DNA from: JANQOZ01 sp045106555 | Lineage (GTDB): Bacteria; Pseudomonadota; Gammaproteobacteria; Xanthomonadales; SZUA-38 | DNA length: 64,000 nt | Direction: 5' to 3' | NCBI GenBank assembly: GCA_045106555.1 | Contig: JBGCET010000005.1 | Span: 248,001 to 312,000 of the forward strand | Shown: positions 27,423-36,884 of the stretch, in pieces | Position numbering within the stretch: position 1 is the first letter of the stretch | Layout: each line of letters starts with the position of its first letter | The notes under the pieces: generated by a model | The model's database searches: none | What the model was told of the DNA's origin: nothing | Seen by the model: the letters and a program-made list of their open reading frames with translations, nothing else | Translations under genes and position numbers: made by a program

Positions 27423-29174
27423 TCATTTGGCTGCCTTTTTCGGCATATATAGATCGGTAATGGTGCCTTCAAATGCTTCGGCAGAAAAGGCTACGGTTTC
27501 TGACAGCGTGGGGTGAGGGTGAATAGTCATGCCGATATCTTCGGCGTCGCAGCCCATTTCGATGGCCAGCGCAATTTCTGCGATCAGGTCGCCGGCATGA
27601 GGGCCAACAATGCCACCACCAACCACCCGGTGAGTTTCGGGATCAAACAACAGCTTGGTCAGCCCCTCACTGCGAGCGTTGCCAAGCGCCCGACCACTGG
27701 CAGCCCAAGGGAACGCGCCTTTTTCAACCTCAACACCCTGATTTTTCGCATCGATTTCGGTTAATCCCACCCACGCAACTTCCGGGTCCGTATAGGCAAC
27801 CGAAGGAATCACTCTGGCCTCAAAGGCCGATTTCATTCCGGCACACACTTCCGCTGCCACTCTGGCTTCGTGGGTGGCTTTATGGGCCAGCATGGGCTGA
27901 CCCACAATATCGCCAATGGCAAATATATGGGGCACGTTGGTACGCATTTGCTTGTCGACCGAAATAAAACCACGATCACTAACCGCTACGCCGGCCTTGT
28001 CGGCTGAGATCGCGTTGCCGTTAGGGCTGCGGCCTACCGCAACCAAAATTCGATCAAAGGTATCGGTTGCCGGCGCACCTTGTCCTTCAAAGCTGGCGGT
28101 CAGGCCTTTTTTACCAGCCTCAATGCCCGTGACCTTGGTACCTAAAAAAATATTTTCATAGCGCGGCTGGACAAATTTGTGAAATGGCTTCACTAGATCC
28201 AGATCTGCGCCTGGCATCAGTTGGTCCATCAATTCACACACCGTGATTTTGCTGCCAAGAGCTGCGTACACGCTGGCCATTTCCATCCCAATAATGCCGC
28301 CACCAATAATCAGCATGCGTTTGGGCACATCGGCCAAATCCAGTGCATCGGTGGAATCCATCAGGCGTGGATCTTCCCAAGGCATGCCAGGGAGCTTAAC
28401 CGCCTGAGACCCAGCAGCAATGATGGCGTGCTCAAACTGCACTCGAGTTGTTCCGTCCCCGTTCGTCACCTCCATTACATTGGATGTACTGAACTTTCCC
28501 TCGCCGGTTAATACCGTGACCTTGCGTTTCTTGGCCAGGCCCTTCAAGCCTCCGGTTAGCTGTTTGACCACCGAGTCTTTAAACCCACGGAGCTTGTTGA
28601 TATTGATTTCCGGCTGACCAAAAGTCACCCCGTGTTTCTCCATGGCGGCAGCCTCATCAATGACCGCAGCGGTGTGCAGCAATGCCTTAGACGGGATGCA
28701 GCCCACATTCAGACAAACACCGCCCAGCGATTCATAGCGCTCAATCAATACGGTTTTCAGCCCAAGATCAGCAGCCCTGAACGCCGCGGTATAACCACCC
28801 GGACCCGAACCAAGAACCACAACCTGGGCGGTAATGTCGGCCTCACCTGCGTTGTCTGAACCACTGCCTATGGAAGTCTGCGTTGGGGGCTTCTGAGGGT
28901 CGGCGGCCTTTTGGGACGGCACATCATCAAGATCCGCAACGGTAAGTTTAACCACCGCAGTGCCTTCCGACACTCGGTCTCCGACGGACACCAACACCTG
29001 CTTAACGGTACCCGCACCGGGTGAAGGAATTTCCATCGTCGCCTTGTCACTTTCCAAACTGATCAGCGACTGTTCGGCATCCACTTGATCACCCGCCGCC
29101 ACCAGCACTTCCACGACGGGTATGTCCGCGAAATCTCCAATGTCGGGCACCGGGACTGTGATTGTTTGACTCAT
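27423..29174 (-). CDS. lpdA: Dihydrolipoyl dehydrogenase with N-terminal lipoyl domain (E3)
   Basis: E3 reoxidises dihydrolipoamide in the pyruvate dehydrogenase complex with NAD. The 583-residue length reflects an extra N-terminal lipoyl domain (lipoyl Lys44 in ESDKATMEIP). The FAD site LGSGPGGYTAAFRAADLG and the redox disulphide CLNVGC (about 157-162) follow, then an NAD site IGGGIIGMEMASVYAALG and the C-terminal HPHPTLSE with the catalytic His. It is the last enzyme gene of the operon aceE-aceF-retropepsin-lpdA. Confidence 0.95.
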   Translation of the reverse strand: MSQTITVPVPDIGDFADIPVVEVLVAAGDQVDAEQSLISLESDKATMEIPSPGAGTVKQVLVSVGDRVSEGTAVVKLTVADLDDVPSQKAADPQKPPTQTSIGSGSDNAGEADITAQVVVLGSGPGGYTAAFRAADLGLKTVLIERYESLGGVCLNVGCIPSKALLHTAAVIDEAAAMEKHGVTFGQPEININKLRGFKDSVVKQLTGGLKGLAKKRKVTVLTGEGKFSTSNVMEVTNGDGTTRVQFEHAIIAAGSQAVKLPGMPWEDPRLMDSTDALDLADVPKRMLIIGGGIIGMEMASVYAALGSKITVCELMDQLMPGADLDLVKPFHKFVQPRYENIFLGTKVTGIEAGKKGLTASFEGQGAPATDTFDRILVAVGRSPNGNAISADKAGVAVSDRGFISVDKQMRTNVPHIFAIGDIVGQPMLAHKATHEARVAAEVCAGMKSAFEARVIPSVAYTDPEVAWVGLTEIDAKNQGVEVEKGAFPWAASGRALGNARSEGLTKLLFDPETHRVVGGGIVGPHAGDLIAEIALAIEMGCDAEDIGMTIHPHPTLSETVAFSAEAFEGTITDLYMPKKAAK

Positions 29175-29229
29175 TCCATATTTCCTATGTTCAACGACCG
29201 TAAGAAGCTCCGCGGCCGAGGTATTGGCG

Positions 29230-29745
29230 TCATTGGTACTGTCTAAGCACCAGCTGACCGCGACTTTGCTTCAGCTCAAGCTCACGCAGAAAGTTCATCC
29301 CCAGCAACACGTCTGGCGAGCTCATGTTGGGGACTATGGCTGCCGACACATCACGCATTTCAATTGAACCTAATCGTATTGAGGTAACGCGGGTGGTGTG
29401 CGCCGTGGCGGAACCGTTAGCAGTGGATACGGTAAATGGGCGCCCCCGTGGCAATCCAAGGCGTCTGGCAGTTGCATCGGAAATGGCCACTTGCGTTGCC
29501 CCAGTGTCCACCATAATTTCCACTTCCTGACCGTTGATTAATGCCGCTGCCACGTAGTGATCTTGACGGTTAGCATTCAGGGTCACTTCCACAAACCCAT
29601 CACCGGAGGCGGTTATCGGCAGCTGGTTGGGATTACGTTGACCTTCAATTACGCCGTTGAACACCAGCGTCAAAAGCCCCAGCGCCGCCAGCACAGCCAC
29701 CATCATCATTCCGCGACCCAGCCGCTGGTGGCTCGGTTCACTCAT
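29230..29745 (-). CDS. Membrane-anchored retropepsin-like aspartic protease (DTGA type)
   Basis: A 171-residue protein with one N-terminal TM helix (about 14-31) and a periplasmic clan AA protease domain. The active-site motif is DTGA at 80-83, and ILLG-like DVLLGMNFL near the C-terminus completes the fold; such single-domain enzymes work as dimers. It overlaps the aceF stop by 4 bases and sits 55 bases before lpdA, so it is inside the pyruvate dehydrogenase operon. Why a periplasmic protease is there is not known. Confidence 0.85.
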   Translation of the reverse strand: MSEPSHQRLGRGMMMVAVLAALGLLTLVFNGVIEGQRNPNQLPITASGDGFVEVTLNANRQDHYVAAALINGQEVEIMVDTGATQVAISDATARRLGLPRGRPFTVSTANGSATAHTTRVTSIRLGSIEMRDVSAAIVPNMSSPDVLLGMNFLRELELKQSRGQLVLRQYQ

Positions 29746-31400
29746 AGAAGCAAGCGGCGAATGTCGGTAAGCATATCGGCCAGGTAACCAGTAAAGCGCG
29801 CGGCAGTGGCGCCGTCAATGACTCGATGGTCGTAGGACAGGCTCAGGGGCAATACCAGGCGAGGAGTAAACTCAGCACCATTCCAAACGGGTTGCATGCT
29901 GGATCGCGAGACGCCCAGAATAGCGACTTCAGGCGCATTAATAATCGGCGTAAACGACGTTCCGCCGATACCTCCCAGGGAGGAGATTGAGAAACACCCA
30001 CCGGTCATATCGGTGGAAGTCAGTTTCTTATCACGGGCCTTAACGCTGGCCTCAACGACCTCAGTTGCCAACTGGTAGAGGTTTTTCTGATCACAATCGC
30101 GAATAACCGGCACCACCAGTCCATCCGGCGTGTCCACAGCCACGCCGACGTGAAAGTAGTTTTTCAGAACCAGGTTTTCACCACTGGCGTCCAGCGAGGC
30201 ATTGAATTGAGGAAACGCCTTCAGCGCCGCCACAACCGCCTTAATAAGAAATGCTAAAGGCGTGAGTTTCACCCCCTCGGTCTTGGCCGCCTCGCTTTGG
30301 GATTTACGAAACGCCTCCATCTCCGTGATGTCCGCGTTATCGTTCTGGGTAACATGGGGAATCATTGCCCAGTTACGAGCCAGGTTAGCACCAGAAATTT
30401 TCTGAATGCGAGACAGCGGCTGGGTGTCTACGGGTCCGAACTTGCTGAAATCCACCTTGGGCCAGGGCAGCAGGCTCAGGCCATTGCCAGCCCCAGTGGC
30501 CATGGGTGCTGCAGCCCCCTTACGACTCATCACGCCTTTCACAAACTGGCGAACATCTTCGCCGGTAATTCGCCCTTTGCGGCCGGTACCGCTAACCTCA
30601 GCTAAGTCCACGCCCAGCTGACGAGCCTCTCGGCGCACCGAGGGGCTGGCATGGGGAACGTCACCGGGCTTGCGAGTACTGGCATCAAACGACACCGGCG
30701 GCGCCCGCCGGTCAGCGCTGTCGTCGATATCTGCCGGGGTACTCTGAACTGTTGCGGCAACGCTCTCGGATGCCGATTTTTCTACTGCAGGCGTAGGCGC
30801 TTCAACAGACGCCGGCGTCGCCCCAGCGCTGGTTGCCGCCAAAGATACCACCGTTGTGCCAGCGCTTACCTTATCGCCGACAGCAATATGCACTGCCGTC
30901 ACTTTGCCGGCGTGACTGCTGGGGATCTCCATCGTGGCCTTATCACTTTCCAGGCTAACCAGGGACTGTTCTTCGCTGACCTCGTCGCCCACTTGCACCA
31001 GCACTTCGACCACGTCCACACCGTCAAAGTCGCCGATGTCAGGAACGGTGACATCAACACTTAAAGCCGTAGCGTCGTTGTTGGTCGCTTGCGCCGCAGA
31101 AGCAGGCTCAGCTGACTTGGCCTCATCGTCCGACGGCGAGTTTTCGGTGGCCTCGTTAGCCGTTGCCTCGAGCATGACGATAACGTCGCCTTCGGACACC
31201 CGGTCGCCAACCGCTACCGTAACCTTGGCAACAACACCTTCACCCGGGCTGGGAATCTCCATGGTGGCCTTGTCGCTTTCCAGAGAAATCAGCGATTGTT
31301 CGGCGCTAACTTGATCGCCCGGCGCGACCAACACTTCCACCACCGCAACGTCTTCGAATTCACCAATGTCCGGGACCTTCACTTCCATCTGTTGTGCCAT
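29742..31400 (-). CDS. aceF: Dihydrolipoyllysine acetyltransferase (E2)
   Basis: E2 forms the core of pyruvate dehydrogenase and moves the acetyl group to CoA. The 552-residue protein has two lipoyl domains (first Lys44 in ESDKATMEIP, second near residue 160 with the same motif), Ala/Pro/Ser-rich linkers, an E1/E3-binding domain (SPSVRREARQLGVDL...GRITGEDV), and a catalytic domain with the signature DHRVIDGATAARF. The gene starts 10 bases after aceE. Confidence 0.95.
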   Translation of the reverse strand: MAQQMEVKVPDIGEFEDVAVVEVLVAPGDQVSAEQSLISLESDKATMEIPSPGEGVVAKVTVAVGDRVSEGDVIVMLEATANEATENSPSDDEAKSAEPASAAQATNNDATALSVDVTVPDIGDFDGVDVVEVLVQVGDEVSEEQSLVSLESDKATMEIPSSHAGKVTAVHIAVGDKVSAGTTVVSLAATSAGATPASVEAPTPAVEKSASESVAATVQSTPADIDDSADRRAPPVSFDASTRKPGDVPHASPSVRREARQLGVDLAEVSGTGRKGRITGEDVRQFVKGVMSRKGAAAPMATGAGNGLSLLPWPKVDFSKFGPVDTQPLSRIQKISGANLARNWAMIPHVTQNDNADITEMEAFRKSQSEAAKTEGVKLTPLAFLIKAVVAALKAFPQFNASLDASGENLVLKNYFHVGVAVDTPDGLVVPVIRDCDQKNLYQLATEVVEASVKARDKKLTSTDMTGGCFSISSLGGIGGTSFTPIINAPEVAILGVSRSSMQPVWNGAEFTPRLVLPLSLSYDHRVIDGATAARFTGYLADMLTDIRRLLL

Positions 31401-31410
31401 GTCTGTTGCC

Positions 31411-34080
31411 TTATACCGTCACGGGATTGGGTTTATCGGCGTCGATGCCGTATTTTTTCTGGGCTGCCGTCAGCGAGCGTTTCTGCACTTTGCCATCGCG
31501 ATACAAGGCATACATTGTGGTGTAGGCAATGTGGTTACGATTGACCTCGAAAAACTCCCGCAGCTTAGGCCGAGTATCGGAACGACCAAACCCATCGGTA
31601 CCCAACACGTGATAGCTGTGAGGCACAAACTCTCGGATCTGGTCGGCATACGCTCGCACATAATCGGTGGCGGCGATCACCGGCCCGCTGGACTGGGACA
31701 AACAGGTTTCCACATAGCTTAGATCGGGTTTAGCGGCAGGGTTCAAGCGATTGCGCCGGGCCACGTCAACGCCTTCGCGGCGCAGCTCATTCATACTGGT
31801 TGCGCTCCAAACGTCACACTGCACGTCGAAGTCTTGTGCCAGCATTTCCGCCGCGGCTACCGATTCGCGCAAAATGGTGCCGCTGCCCATCAGCTGGGCC
31901 CGCAGCTCACCTTTGCCGCCTTTTTGCAGCCGATACAGGCCTTTACGAATCCCCTCTTCGGCGCCTTCAGGCATTTCCGGCTGGTGGTAATTCTCGTTAG
32001 TCAGGGTGATGTAATAGAAAACATCCTCCTGTTCCCCGTACATGCGGCGCATTCCCTCGTTAATAATAACCACAACCTCGTAAGAAAACGTTGGGTCATA
32101 GCTGATGCAGTTGGGCACAGCGCCGGCCAGTAAATGACTGTGACCGTCTTCGTGTTGCAACCCCTCACCGTTCAAGGTTGTGCGGCCAGAGGTGGCGCCC
32201 AGTAGAAATCCTCGAGCCCGCATGTCGCCGGCGGCCCAGGCCAGGTCGCCGATTCGCTGAAACCCAAACATGGAGTAATAAATATAAAACGGAATCATCT
32301 GAATTCCGGTGCTGGCATACGCCGTAGCGGCGGCGATCCAGGACGACATGGCGCCGGCCTCGGTAATACCTTCCTGCAGGATCTGACCTTTGATGTCTTC
32401 TTTATAAAACAGCAGCTGGTCAGAATCTTCCGGCTTGTACAGCTGGCCCACCGAGGAATAGATACCCAGCTGACGGAACATCCCCTCCATACCAAACGTG
32501 CGCGCCTCATCACACAAAATGGGCACAATGTGGGGCGCAAGAGTCTTGTCTCTCAGCAGAATCGACAAGTAGCGCACAAACGCCATGGTGGTGGACATTT
32601 CCCGCTCACCGGAGTCTTTTGTCAGCGCCTCAAAAGGCTTCATGCCAGGTACTTTTAACGGCTTGGGGTCAAAGTAATCTCGTCGCGGCAACGAGCCTCC
32701 CAGTGCGGCTCGACGTTCGCGCATGTAACGCAGTTCCGGACTGTCTTCCGGCGGCATGTAGTACGGCAACTCTTCCAGCTTGTCGTCAGCGATGGGTACG
32801 TTAAAGCGATCGCGGAAACCGCGGATGGAGTCAATATCCATTTTCTTTTGTTGGTGGGTGGTGTTTTGCGCCTCACCTGCCTCACCCATGCCGTAACCCT
32901 TCACAGTCTTGGCCAAAATCACGGTGGGTTGCCCTTCATGACTGACTGCTTGGGCATAAGCCGCAAAAATTTTGTGCGGATCATGACCACCCCGGTTCAA
33001 CCGCCAGATGTCTTCGTCAGACATGGTGGAGACCATTTCCTTCAGTTCGGGATACTTGCCAAAGAAATGTTCGCGGGTGTAAGCACCGCCGTGAGCCTTG
33101 TAGTTCTGATAGTCCCCGTCCAGCGCCTCTTCCATGCGCTGTCTCAAAAGGCCCTGGGTGTCTTTGGCCAGCAGCGGATCCCAGTAAGAACCCCAGATCA
33201 CTTTGATCACGTTCCAGCCGGCGCCGCGGAACACCCCTTCCAACTCCTGAATGATCTTGCCGTTGCCGCGCACCGGGCCATCCAGCCGTTGCAGGTTGCA
33301 GTTAATGACAAATACCAGATTGTCCAGCTTCTCCCTGCCGGCCAGCGAGATGGCGCCCAGAGACTCAGGCTCATCCATTTCGCCGTCACCGCAGAAAACC
33401 CAAACTTTTCGTTTGGCGGTGTCAGCCATTTCCCGGTTATGGAGATAGCGTAAAAAGCGCGCCTGATAAATACCCATCAATGGCCCAAGACCCATGGATA
33501 CCGTGGGCAGTTGCCAATAGTCAGGCATCAACCAAGGGTGTGGATAAGAGGACAAGCCATCACCGTCAACTTCGCGGCGAAAGTTGTCCATCTGGTCTTC
33601 GCTGATCCGTCCTTCCAGATAGCTGCGAGCGTAAATTCCTGGCGCACAATGGCCCTGCACGTAGACCAGGTCGCCACCGTGCTCTTCGTCAGGCCCATGC
33701 CAAAAATGGTTGAAACCCACGTCATACAGCGTGGCGGCGGACGCAAAACTGGCGATATGACCGCCCAGGCTGCTGTCTTTACGATTGGTCCGCACCACCA
33801 TGGCCATGGCGTTCCAGCGAATCCAGCAGCGCAATCGCCACTCCAGCTCCGCGTCGCCAGGGCTTCGCTGCTCAAGATTGGGGGGAATGGTGTTCACGTA
33901 GGCCGTGGTGGCGTCGTAGGGCAAATACCCCCCTGAACGCCGCGCCAGATCCACCATCTGTTCCAGCAAGTAGTGCGCTCGCTCTGGCCCGTCCGCATTG
34001 ATGACGGCGGACAGCGCATCCAGCCATTCCCGGGTTTCCTGGGGATCCAAATCGGACTGCAGATTTTCGTCACTGGACAT
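31411..34080 (-). CDS. aceE: Pyruvate dehydrogenase E1, homodimeric type
   Basis: AceE decarboxylates pyruvate with thiamine diphosphate and passes acetyl to E2. The 889-residue length and motifs match the proteobacterial homodimeric E1: TDP motif GDGEMDEPESLGAI...NCNLQRLDG, the YVQGHCAPGIYARSYLEGR segment, and the C-terminal CDVWSATS...LGTDGFGRSDTR. It heads the operon. Its upstream region contains two long hairpins and a short palindrome. Confidence 0.96.
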   Translation of the reverse strand: MSSDENLQSDLDPQETREWLDALSAVINADGPERAHYLLEQMVDLARRSGGYLPYDATTAYVNTIPPNLEQRSPGDAELEWRLRCWIRWNAMAMVVRTNRKDSSLGGHIASFASAATLYDVGFNHFWHGPDEEHGGDLVYVQGHCAPGIYARSYLEGRISEDQMDNFRREVDGDGLSSYPHPWLMPDYWQLPTVSMGLGPLMGIYQARFLRYLHNREMADTAKRKVWVFCGDGEMDEPESLGAISLAGREKLDNLVFVINCNLQRLDGPVRGNGKIIQELEGVFRGAGWNVIKVIWGSYWDPLLAKDTQGLLRQRMEEALDGDYQNYKAHGGAYTREHFFGKYPELKEMVSTMSDEDIWRLNRGGHDPHKIFAAYAQAVSHEGQPTVILAKTVKGYGMGEAGEAQNTTHQQKKMDIDSIRGFRDRFNVPIADDKLEELPYYMPPEDSPELRYMRERRAALGGSLPRRDYFDPKPLKVPGMKPFEALTKDSGEREMSTTMAFVRYLSILLRDKTLAPHIVPILCDEARTFGMEGMFRQLGIYSSVGQLYKPEDSDQLLFYKEDIKGQILQEGITEAGAMSSWIAAATAYASTGIQMIPFYIYYSMFGFQRIGDLAWAAGDMRARGFLLGATSGRTTLNGEGLQHEDGHSHLLAGAVPNCISYDPTFSYEVVVIINEGMRRMYGEQEDVFYYITLTNENYHQPEMPEGAEEGIRKGLYRLQKGGKGELRAQLMGSGTILRESVAAAEMLAQDFDVQCDVWSATSMNELRREGVDVARRNRLNPAAKPDLSYVETCLSQSSGPVIAATDYVRAYADQIREFVPHSYHVLGTDGFGRSDTRPKLREFFEVNRNHIAYTTMYALYRDGKVQKRSLTAAQKKYGIDADKPNPVTV

Positions 34081-34146
34081 GAATTAAGGCTCGCGATTGA
34101 CCGTTGGATGGCACAGTCTAGTCGCAGCGACAGCAAAACGCATTAA

Positions 34147-34159
34147 TTAGCTATGCTAA
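34147..34159. promoter_or_regulatory. Palindrome TTAGCTATGCTAA upstream of aceE
   Basis: A 5-base inverted repeat (TTAGC/GCTAA) with a 3-base centre about 67 bases upstream of the aceE start in an AT-rich stretch. It could be an operator; it is short and does not resemble the PdhR consensus. Confidence 0.3.
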
Positions 34160-34219
34160 CTATTTAAACCACCCCAGTGATAGACACCCGCTACCTTTTT
34201 AGAAGGATTCGCGATGGGA

Positions 34220-34308
34220 GATAGCCAGGCCCGCATTACCCCTTTCAACGGAGTAAAACGGACCGCAGGGAGTCATCCGTTGGAAGGGGTAATGCGGGCC
34301 TGGCTATC
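34220..34308. repeat. Long hairpin, stem-variable loop-conserved family, copy 1
   Basis: A 33-base arm (34220-34252) pairs with 34276-34308 with one mismatch (T34245 opposite G34283, a G-T pair). The 23-base loop at 34253-34275 contains CGGACCGCAGGGAG. This loop is the exact reverse complement of the loop of copy 2 (34385-34407). No U-tract flanks it. No insertion-site duplication is visible. Confidence 0.9.
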
Positions 34309-34352
34309 GGGGTTTTGCCACTGTTGTCGAAAAACACCTGTGGAGGCTGGCC

Positions 34353-34439
34353 GGTGCGAGGGGAGATTAGTCCCTTTGAAGGAATGACTCCCTGCGGTCC
34401 GTTTTACTTCCTTCAAAGGGACTAATCACCCCTCGCACC
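34353..34439. repeat. Long hairpin, stem-variable loop-conserved family, copy 2
   Basis: A 32-base arm (34353-34384) pairs with 34408-34439 with a single A/A mismatch (34364/34428). The 23-base loop at 34385-34407 contains CTCCCTGCGGTCCG and is the exact reverse complement of copy 1's loop. The stem sequence differs from copy 1. It lies 44 bases from copy 1 in the opposite orientation and ends 33 bases before the hydrolase stop. Confidence 0.9.
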
Positions 34440-34472
34440 TGGATTGCGCAATTTGCCTGTTGAACCAATAGG

Positions 34473-35381
34473 TTATGGCTCGAATGCCTGTCTTGCGAGG
34501 TCTGCCATACGTTTGGGCTGTACTTCGAAGATTCCGAATCCCCATTGATCCAGAGTTACCAGGGAGATATCCGGTCTTAGTTCGGCGATTCTTGGCGTAA
34601 TGGTGAACAGATCGTCGCGACTGTTGACGACCATGGTTGGAACCGACAGATCTTTCAGGACGGCCTGTAAATCATGTCGCATGACGGCGCGGGCGCCCCA
34701 CCAGGCTCGGTCGCCGGCCTGGATTTTTTCTACAAAGGTTCGGATGACGGAGGCGTCGGTTTGGCCTGCACCACGCCATTGGTGGGACCGTTGCCATTCC
34801 GCTAGCAAGTGGCTGCCGTCTTCGGCGATGGGTTTGGGCCAGGGTTGGTCGAAAAACTGCTCTCGTTCATCGTTGGTGAATAGCGCCAAGCCTACGAGCA
34901 TCAGGTGAGATACCCGGGTCTCTGGCATCCCCGCCAACTGGGCAGCGATCGATGCGCCGGTGTGATAGCCAATCACGTCGACGGACTCGAGCTCCATCAC
35001 CTGAATAAACTCGGCCATGGCCTGGGCATAATCGGCAACTTCTGGCGCAGACCTGGGCAGGTCGGATTGCCCCAGCCCCGGGGTATCCAGCGCGTAAACC
35101 ACTCGGTCGGTGGCCAGCTTGGTCATCAGTTCGATAAATACCTGGGAGGAGTTAGGCGTCTGGTGAAAACACACGACCGGGTGAAAACGCACTGCCTGGG
35201 CGTTTTTGGGGCGCGCAATACGATAGTGGAGTTGGCCGTACCCTACTGTGGCGAAGTCCCGTTCGATGACAACGGATGACTCCCCTACTCGCTCTCGATC
35301 AAAAGGCGCCGCAAGGCAAAGGTTGGATATCAATACCAAAAATGTGATCGCCCAGAGCCACCATTTGCCTTGCACTCTCAT
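34473..35381 (-). CDS. Exported alpha/beta-hydrolase-fold protein lacking the Ser/His triad
   Basis: A 302-residue protein with a signal peptide (about 8-24) and an alpha/beta-hydrolase fold. The nucleophile elbow, normally G-x-S-x-G, reads G138-Y-H-T-G142, so His140 stands where Ser is expected. The region of the catalytic His reads WGFGIF (280-285), with Phe in its place, while the acid may be in NSRDD. The oxyanion region is CFHQTPNSS. A related gene at 39322 has GHHTG and WGHGF. It overlaps the upstream VOC gene by 4 bases. Canonical ester hydrolysis is doubtful; the true activity is unknown. Confidence 0.8.
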   Translation of the reverse strand: MRVQGKWWLWAITFLVLISNLCLAAPFDRERVGESSVVIERDFATVGYGQLHYRIARPKNAQAVRFHPVVCFHQTPNSSQVFIELMTKLATDRVVYALDTPGLGQSDLPRSAPEVADYAQAMAEFIQVMELESVDVIGYHTGASIAAQLAGMPETRVSHLMLVGLALFTNDEREQFFDQPWPKPIAEDGSHLLAEWQRSHQWRGAGQTDASVIRTFVEKIQAGDRAWWGARAVMRHDLQAVLKDLSVPTMVVNSRDDLFTITPRIAELRPDISLVTLDQWGFGIFEVQPKRMADLARQAFEP

Positions 35382-36304
35382 TGCTCAATCACCTGCAGCA
35401 ACATGCCGTTGGGGGCACGAATCAAGGCGCTGGGTGCGCCCTGCCAGGGCTCGTTGAGAACGCCCGACGATGGTCCGGCCAGCAGGGTATCAGGGGCAAG
35501 CTGTTTCACAACCCCGGCTAAATCATCGGTAATAACCGTCACTCCCAGCAGACCGCGTTGGGTTGGACTTACGGGCGCAATCGTGTCGTCGCCGGGTTTA
35601 GACAAACCATAGTCAATCATTCCAATGTAGGGCGCCTGCAAATTCCAGCCAATGTTTTTGGCTCGAATATTGACCGGCTCCTTGCTGCCGATCATGTCGC
35701 CAAAATTTGAGTCATTGACCTGGTACTCGTAAATCACCTTGAACCCAAACACCCGCTCAAAAAACTCGGCGGAAGCCTTAAGCTCCGTTGTGGGCCCCGA
35801 AATACTTTGCGGCTCCGACACCGGGCGATGAAGTCCTGAGGAGAACTTTTTTTCCATGCTAGGCGGCGGCGATATCAGTGCACACACCACCTCGTCCAGC
35901 ACCCAGGAGTGGGCTTCGCGCACGCGGCCCTCCGGTGAATCGTACTCAGCGATATCGTCGTTGATCACCAGACCAAACTCCCGCGCGCGGGCCAGGGATT
36001 GCTCCAGGTCGCTGACGAAAAAATCGATCACTTTGGCGGCACCTGGCACCAGCCCACGAGTTCGATGTCGAATCGTGGTCTCACTGGAAGGATCAAACGC
36101 CACAACCTGGACCCCGTAATCACTGCCAGGAGTTTGCAGCACGACATTCTGTGCGCTGTGGTCCTGGGCACCCCAGACCTGCCTAACCGCGGACTTATCC
36201 AACGACTGGTGAGAGATCGTTTCCAACAGAAAAACCTGTTCAAACATTTGCTGATGAAACGCCAGATCTGAGCTTGAAACGATGGGGCCAAAAATGCTGT
36301 TCAT
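35378..36304 (-). CDS. VOC-fold protein, two modules
   Basis: The ATG at 36304 (MNSIFGPIVSSSDL) gives 308 residues and starts at the first module; the frame is open to 36376 but that part looks non-coding. Two glyoxalase/extradiol-dioxygenase-type modules are visible: residues about 5-120 (FHQQMFEQVF, LVINDDIAEYDSPEG) and about 150-305 (ASAEFFERVFGFKV, RAPNGMLLQVIEQ). The metal-ligand His and Glu expected at the ends of such modules are not apparent (the last reads LLQVIE). Substrate unknown. It is translationally coupled to the hydrolase gene and divergent from an ASCH-domain gene. Confidence 0.75.
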   Translation of the reverse strand: MNSIFGPIVSSSDLAFHQQMFEQVFLLETISHQSLDKSAVRQVWGAQDHSAQNVVLQTPGSDYGVQVVAFDPSSETTIRHRTRGLVPGAAKVIDFFVSDLEQSLARAREFGLVINDDIAEYDSPEGRVREAHSWVLDEVVCALISPPPSMEKKFSSGLHRPVSEPQSISGPTTELKASAEFFERVFGFKVIYEYQVNDSNFGDMIGSKEPVNIRAKNIGWNLQAPYIGMIDYGLSKPGDDTIAPVSPTQRGLLGVTVITDDLAGVVKQLAPDTLLAGPSSGVLNEPWQGAPSALIRAPNGMLLQVIEQ

Positions 36305-36401
36305 AGGTTTTTCCAAGAAAAATTGCCCCCGCGTTGCCGCCTGGGGGATTGGTGTAACATCGACTTCACTGCCCATACCCTAATAGGACCCGCGCCGAAT
36401 C

Positions 36402-36878
36402 ATGAATTCTCAAGTCGCCAACCTTACCGACTTCTGGAGCCAGGCTCGAACCGCATTTCCTGCGCTTCCAGATAGCTTTACGGTCCGCCAGATTGCCTCT
36501 CAACCCGCGGTGAATCAGGCCATCCTTGATGCCATTACCAGCGGCAACAAAACCGGCACGGTCAGTATTCCTGATGTTTATGCTCAAACTGGCGAGGTGC
36601 GCCCAGCGGTGGGTGACGGCATTATCCTGCTGAACGCCGAGGAGCTGCCTGCCCTGGCGGTACAGCTGACCCATATTGACGACGTGCCTTACGCAAAAAT
36701 CACCGAAAAACACACCGCGCTGGACGGCCCTCGTGTGCGAGAACTTAAGGCCTGGCAGGACAGCCACAAGCCCTGGTTTGACCGACAGCTGGCACCGTTT
36801 GGACTGCGCTGCGAGGACCACACGCTGATTGCCTTTGAAACATTTGCGGTGAGATATCCCGCTCTGAACGGAGCCTGA
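36402..36878 (+). CDS. ASCH-domain protein
   Basis: A 158-residue cytosolic protein with the RNA-binding-like ASCH fold: GNKTGTVSI near residue 48 matches the G-x-K-T-x-T signature, with PAVGDGIILLN and the C-terminal LIAFETFAVRYP strand as in the family. By family knowledge, some ASCH proteins are amidohydrolases of modified cytidines. The next gene starts 6 bases later, suggesting co-transcription. Confidence 0.85.
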   Translation: MNSQVANLTDFWSQARTAFPALPDSFTVRQIASQPAVNQAILDAITSGNKTGTVSIPDVYAQTGEVRPAVGDGIILLNAEELPALAVQLTHIDDVPYAKITEKHTALDGPRVRELKAWQDSHKPWFDRQLAPFGLRCEDHTLIAFETFAVRYPALNGA

Positions 36879-36884
36879 GCGACC

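Larger units (their letters stand above)
34081..34472. promoter_or_regulatory. aceE upstream region with two hairpins
   Basis: These 392 bases separate aceE from the upstream hydrolase gene on the same strand. The aceE promoter is expected in 34081-34219, which is AT-rich near 34145-34170, but no -35/-10 pair can be fixed. It holds hairpin elements at 34220-34308 and 34353-34439. No coding sequence is evident. Confidence 0.6.

Noticed and set aside
34220..34439. Hairpins as intrinsic terminators
   Set aside because: The stems are far longer than needed and none is followed by a T-tract on either strand. The conserved loop would be unexplained.
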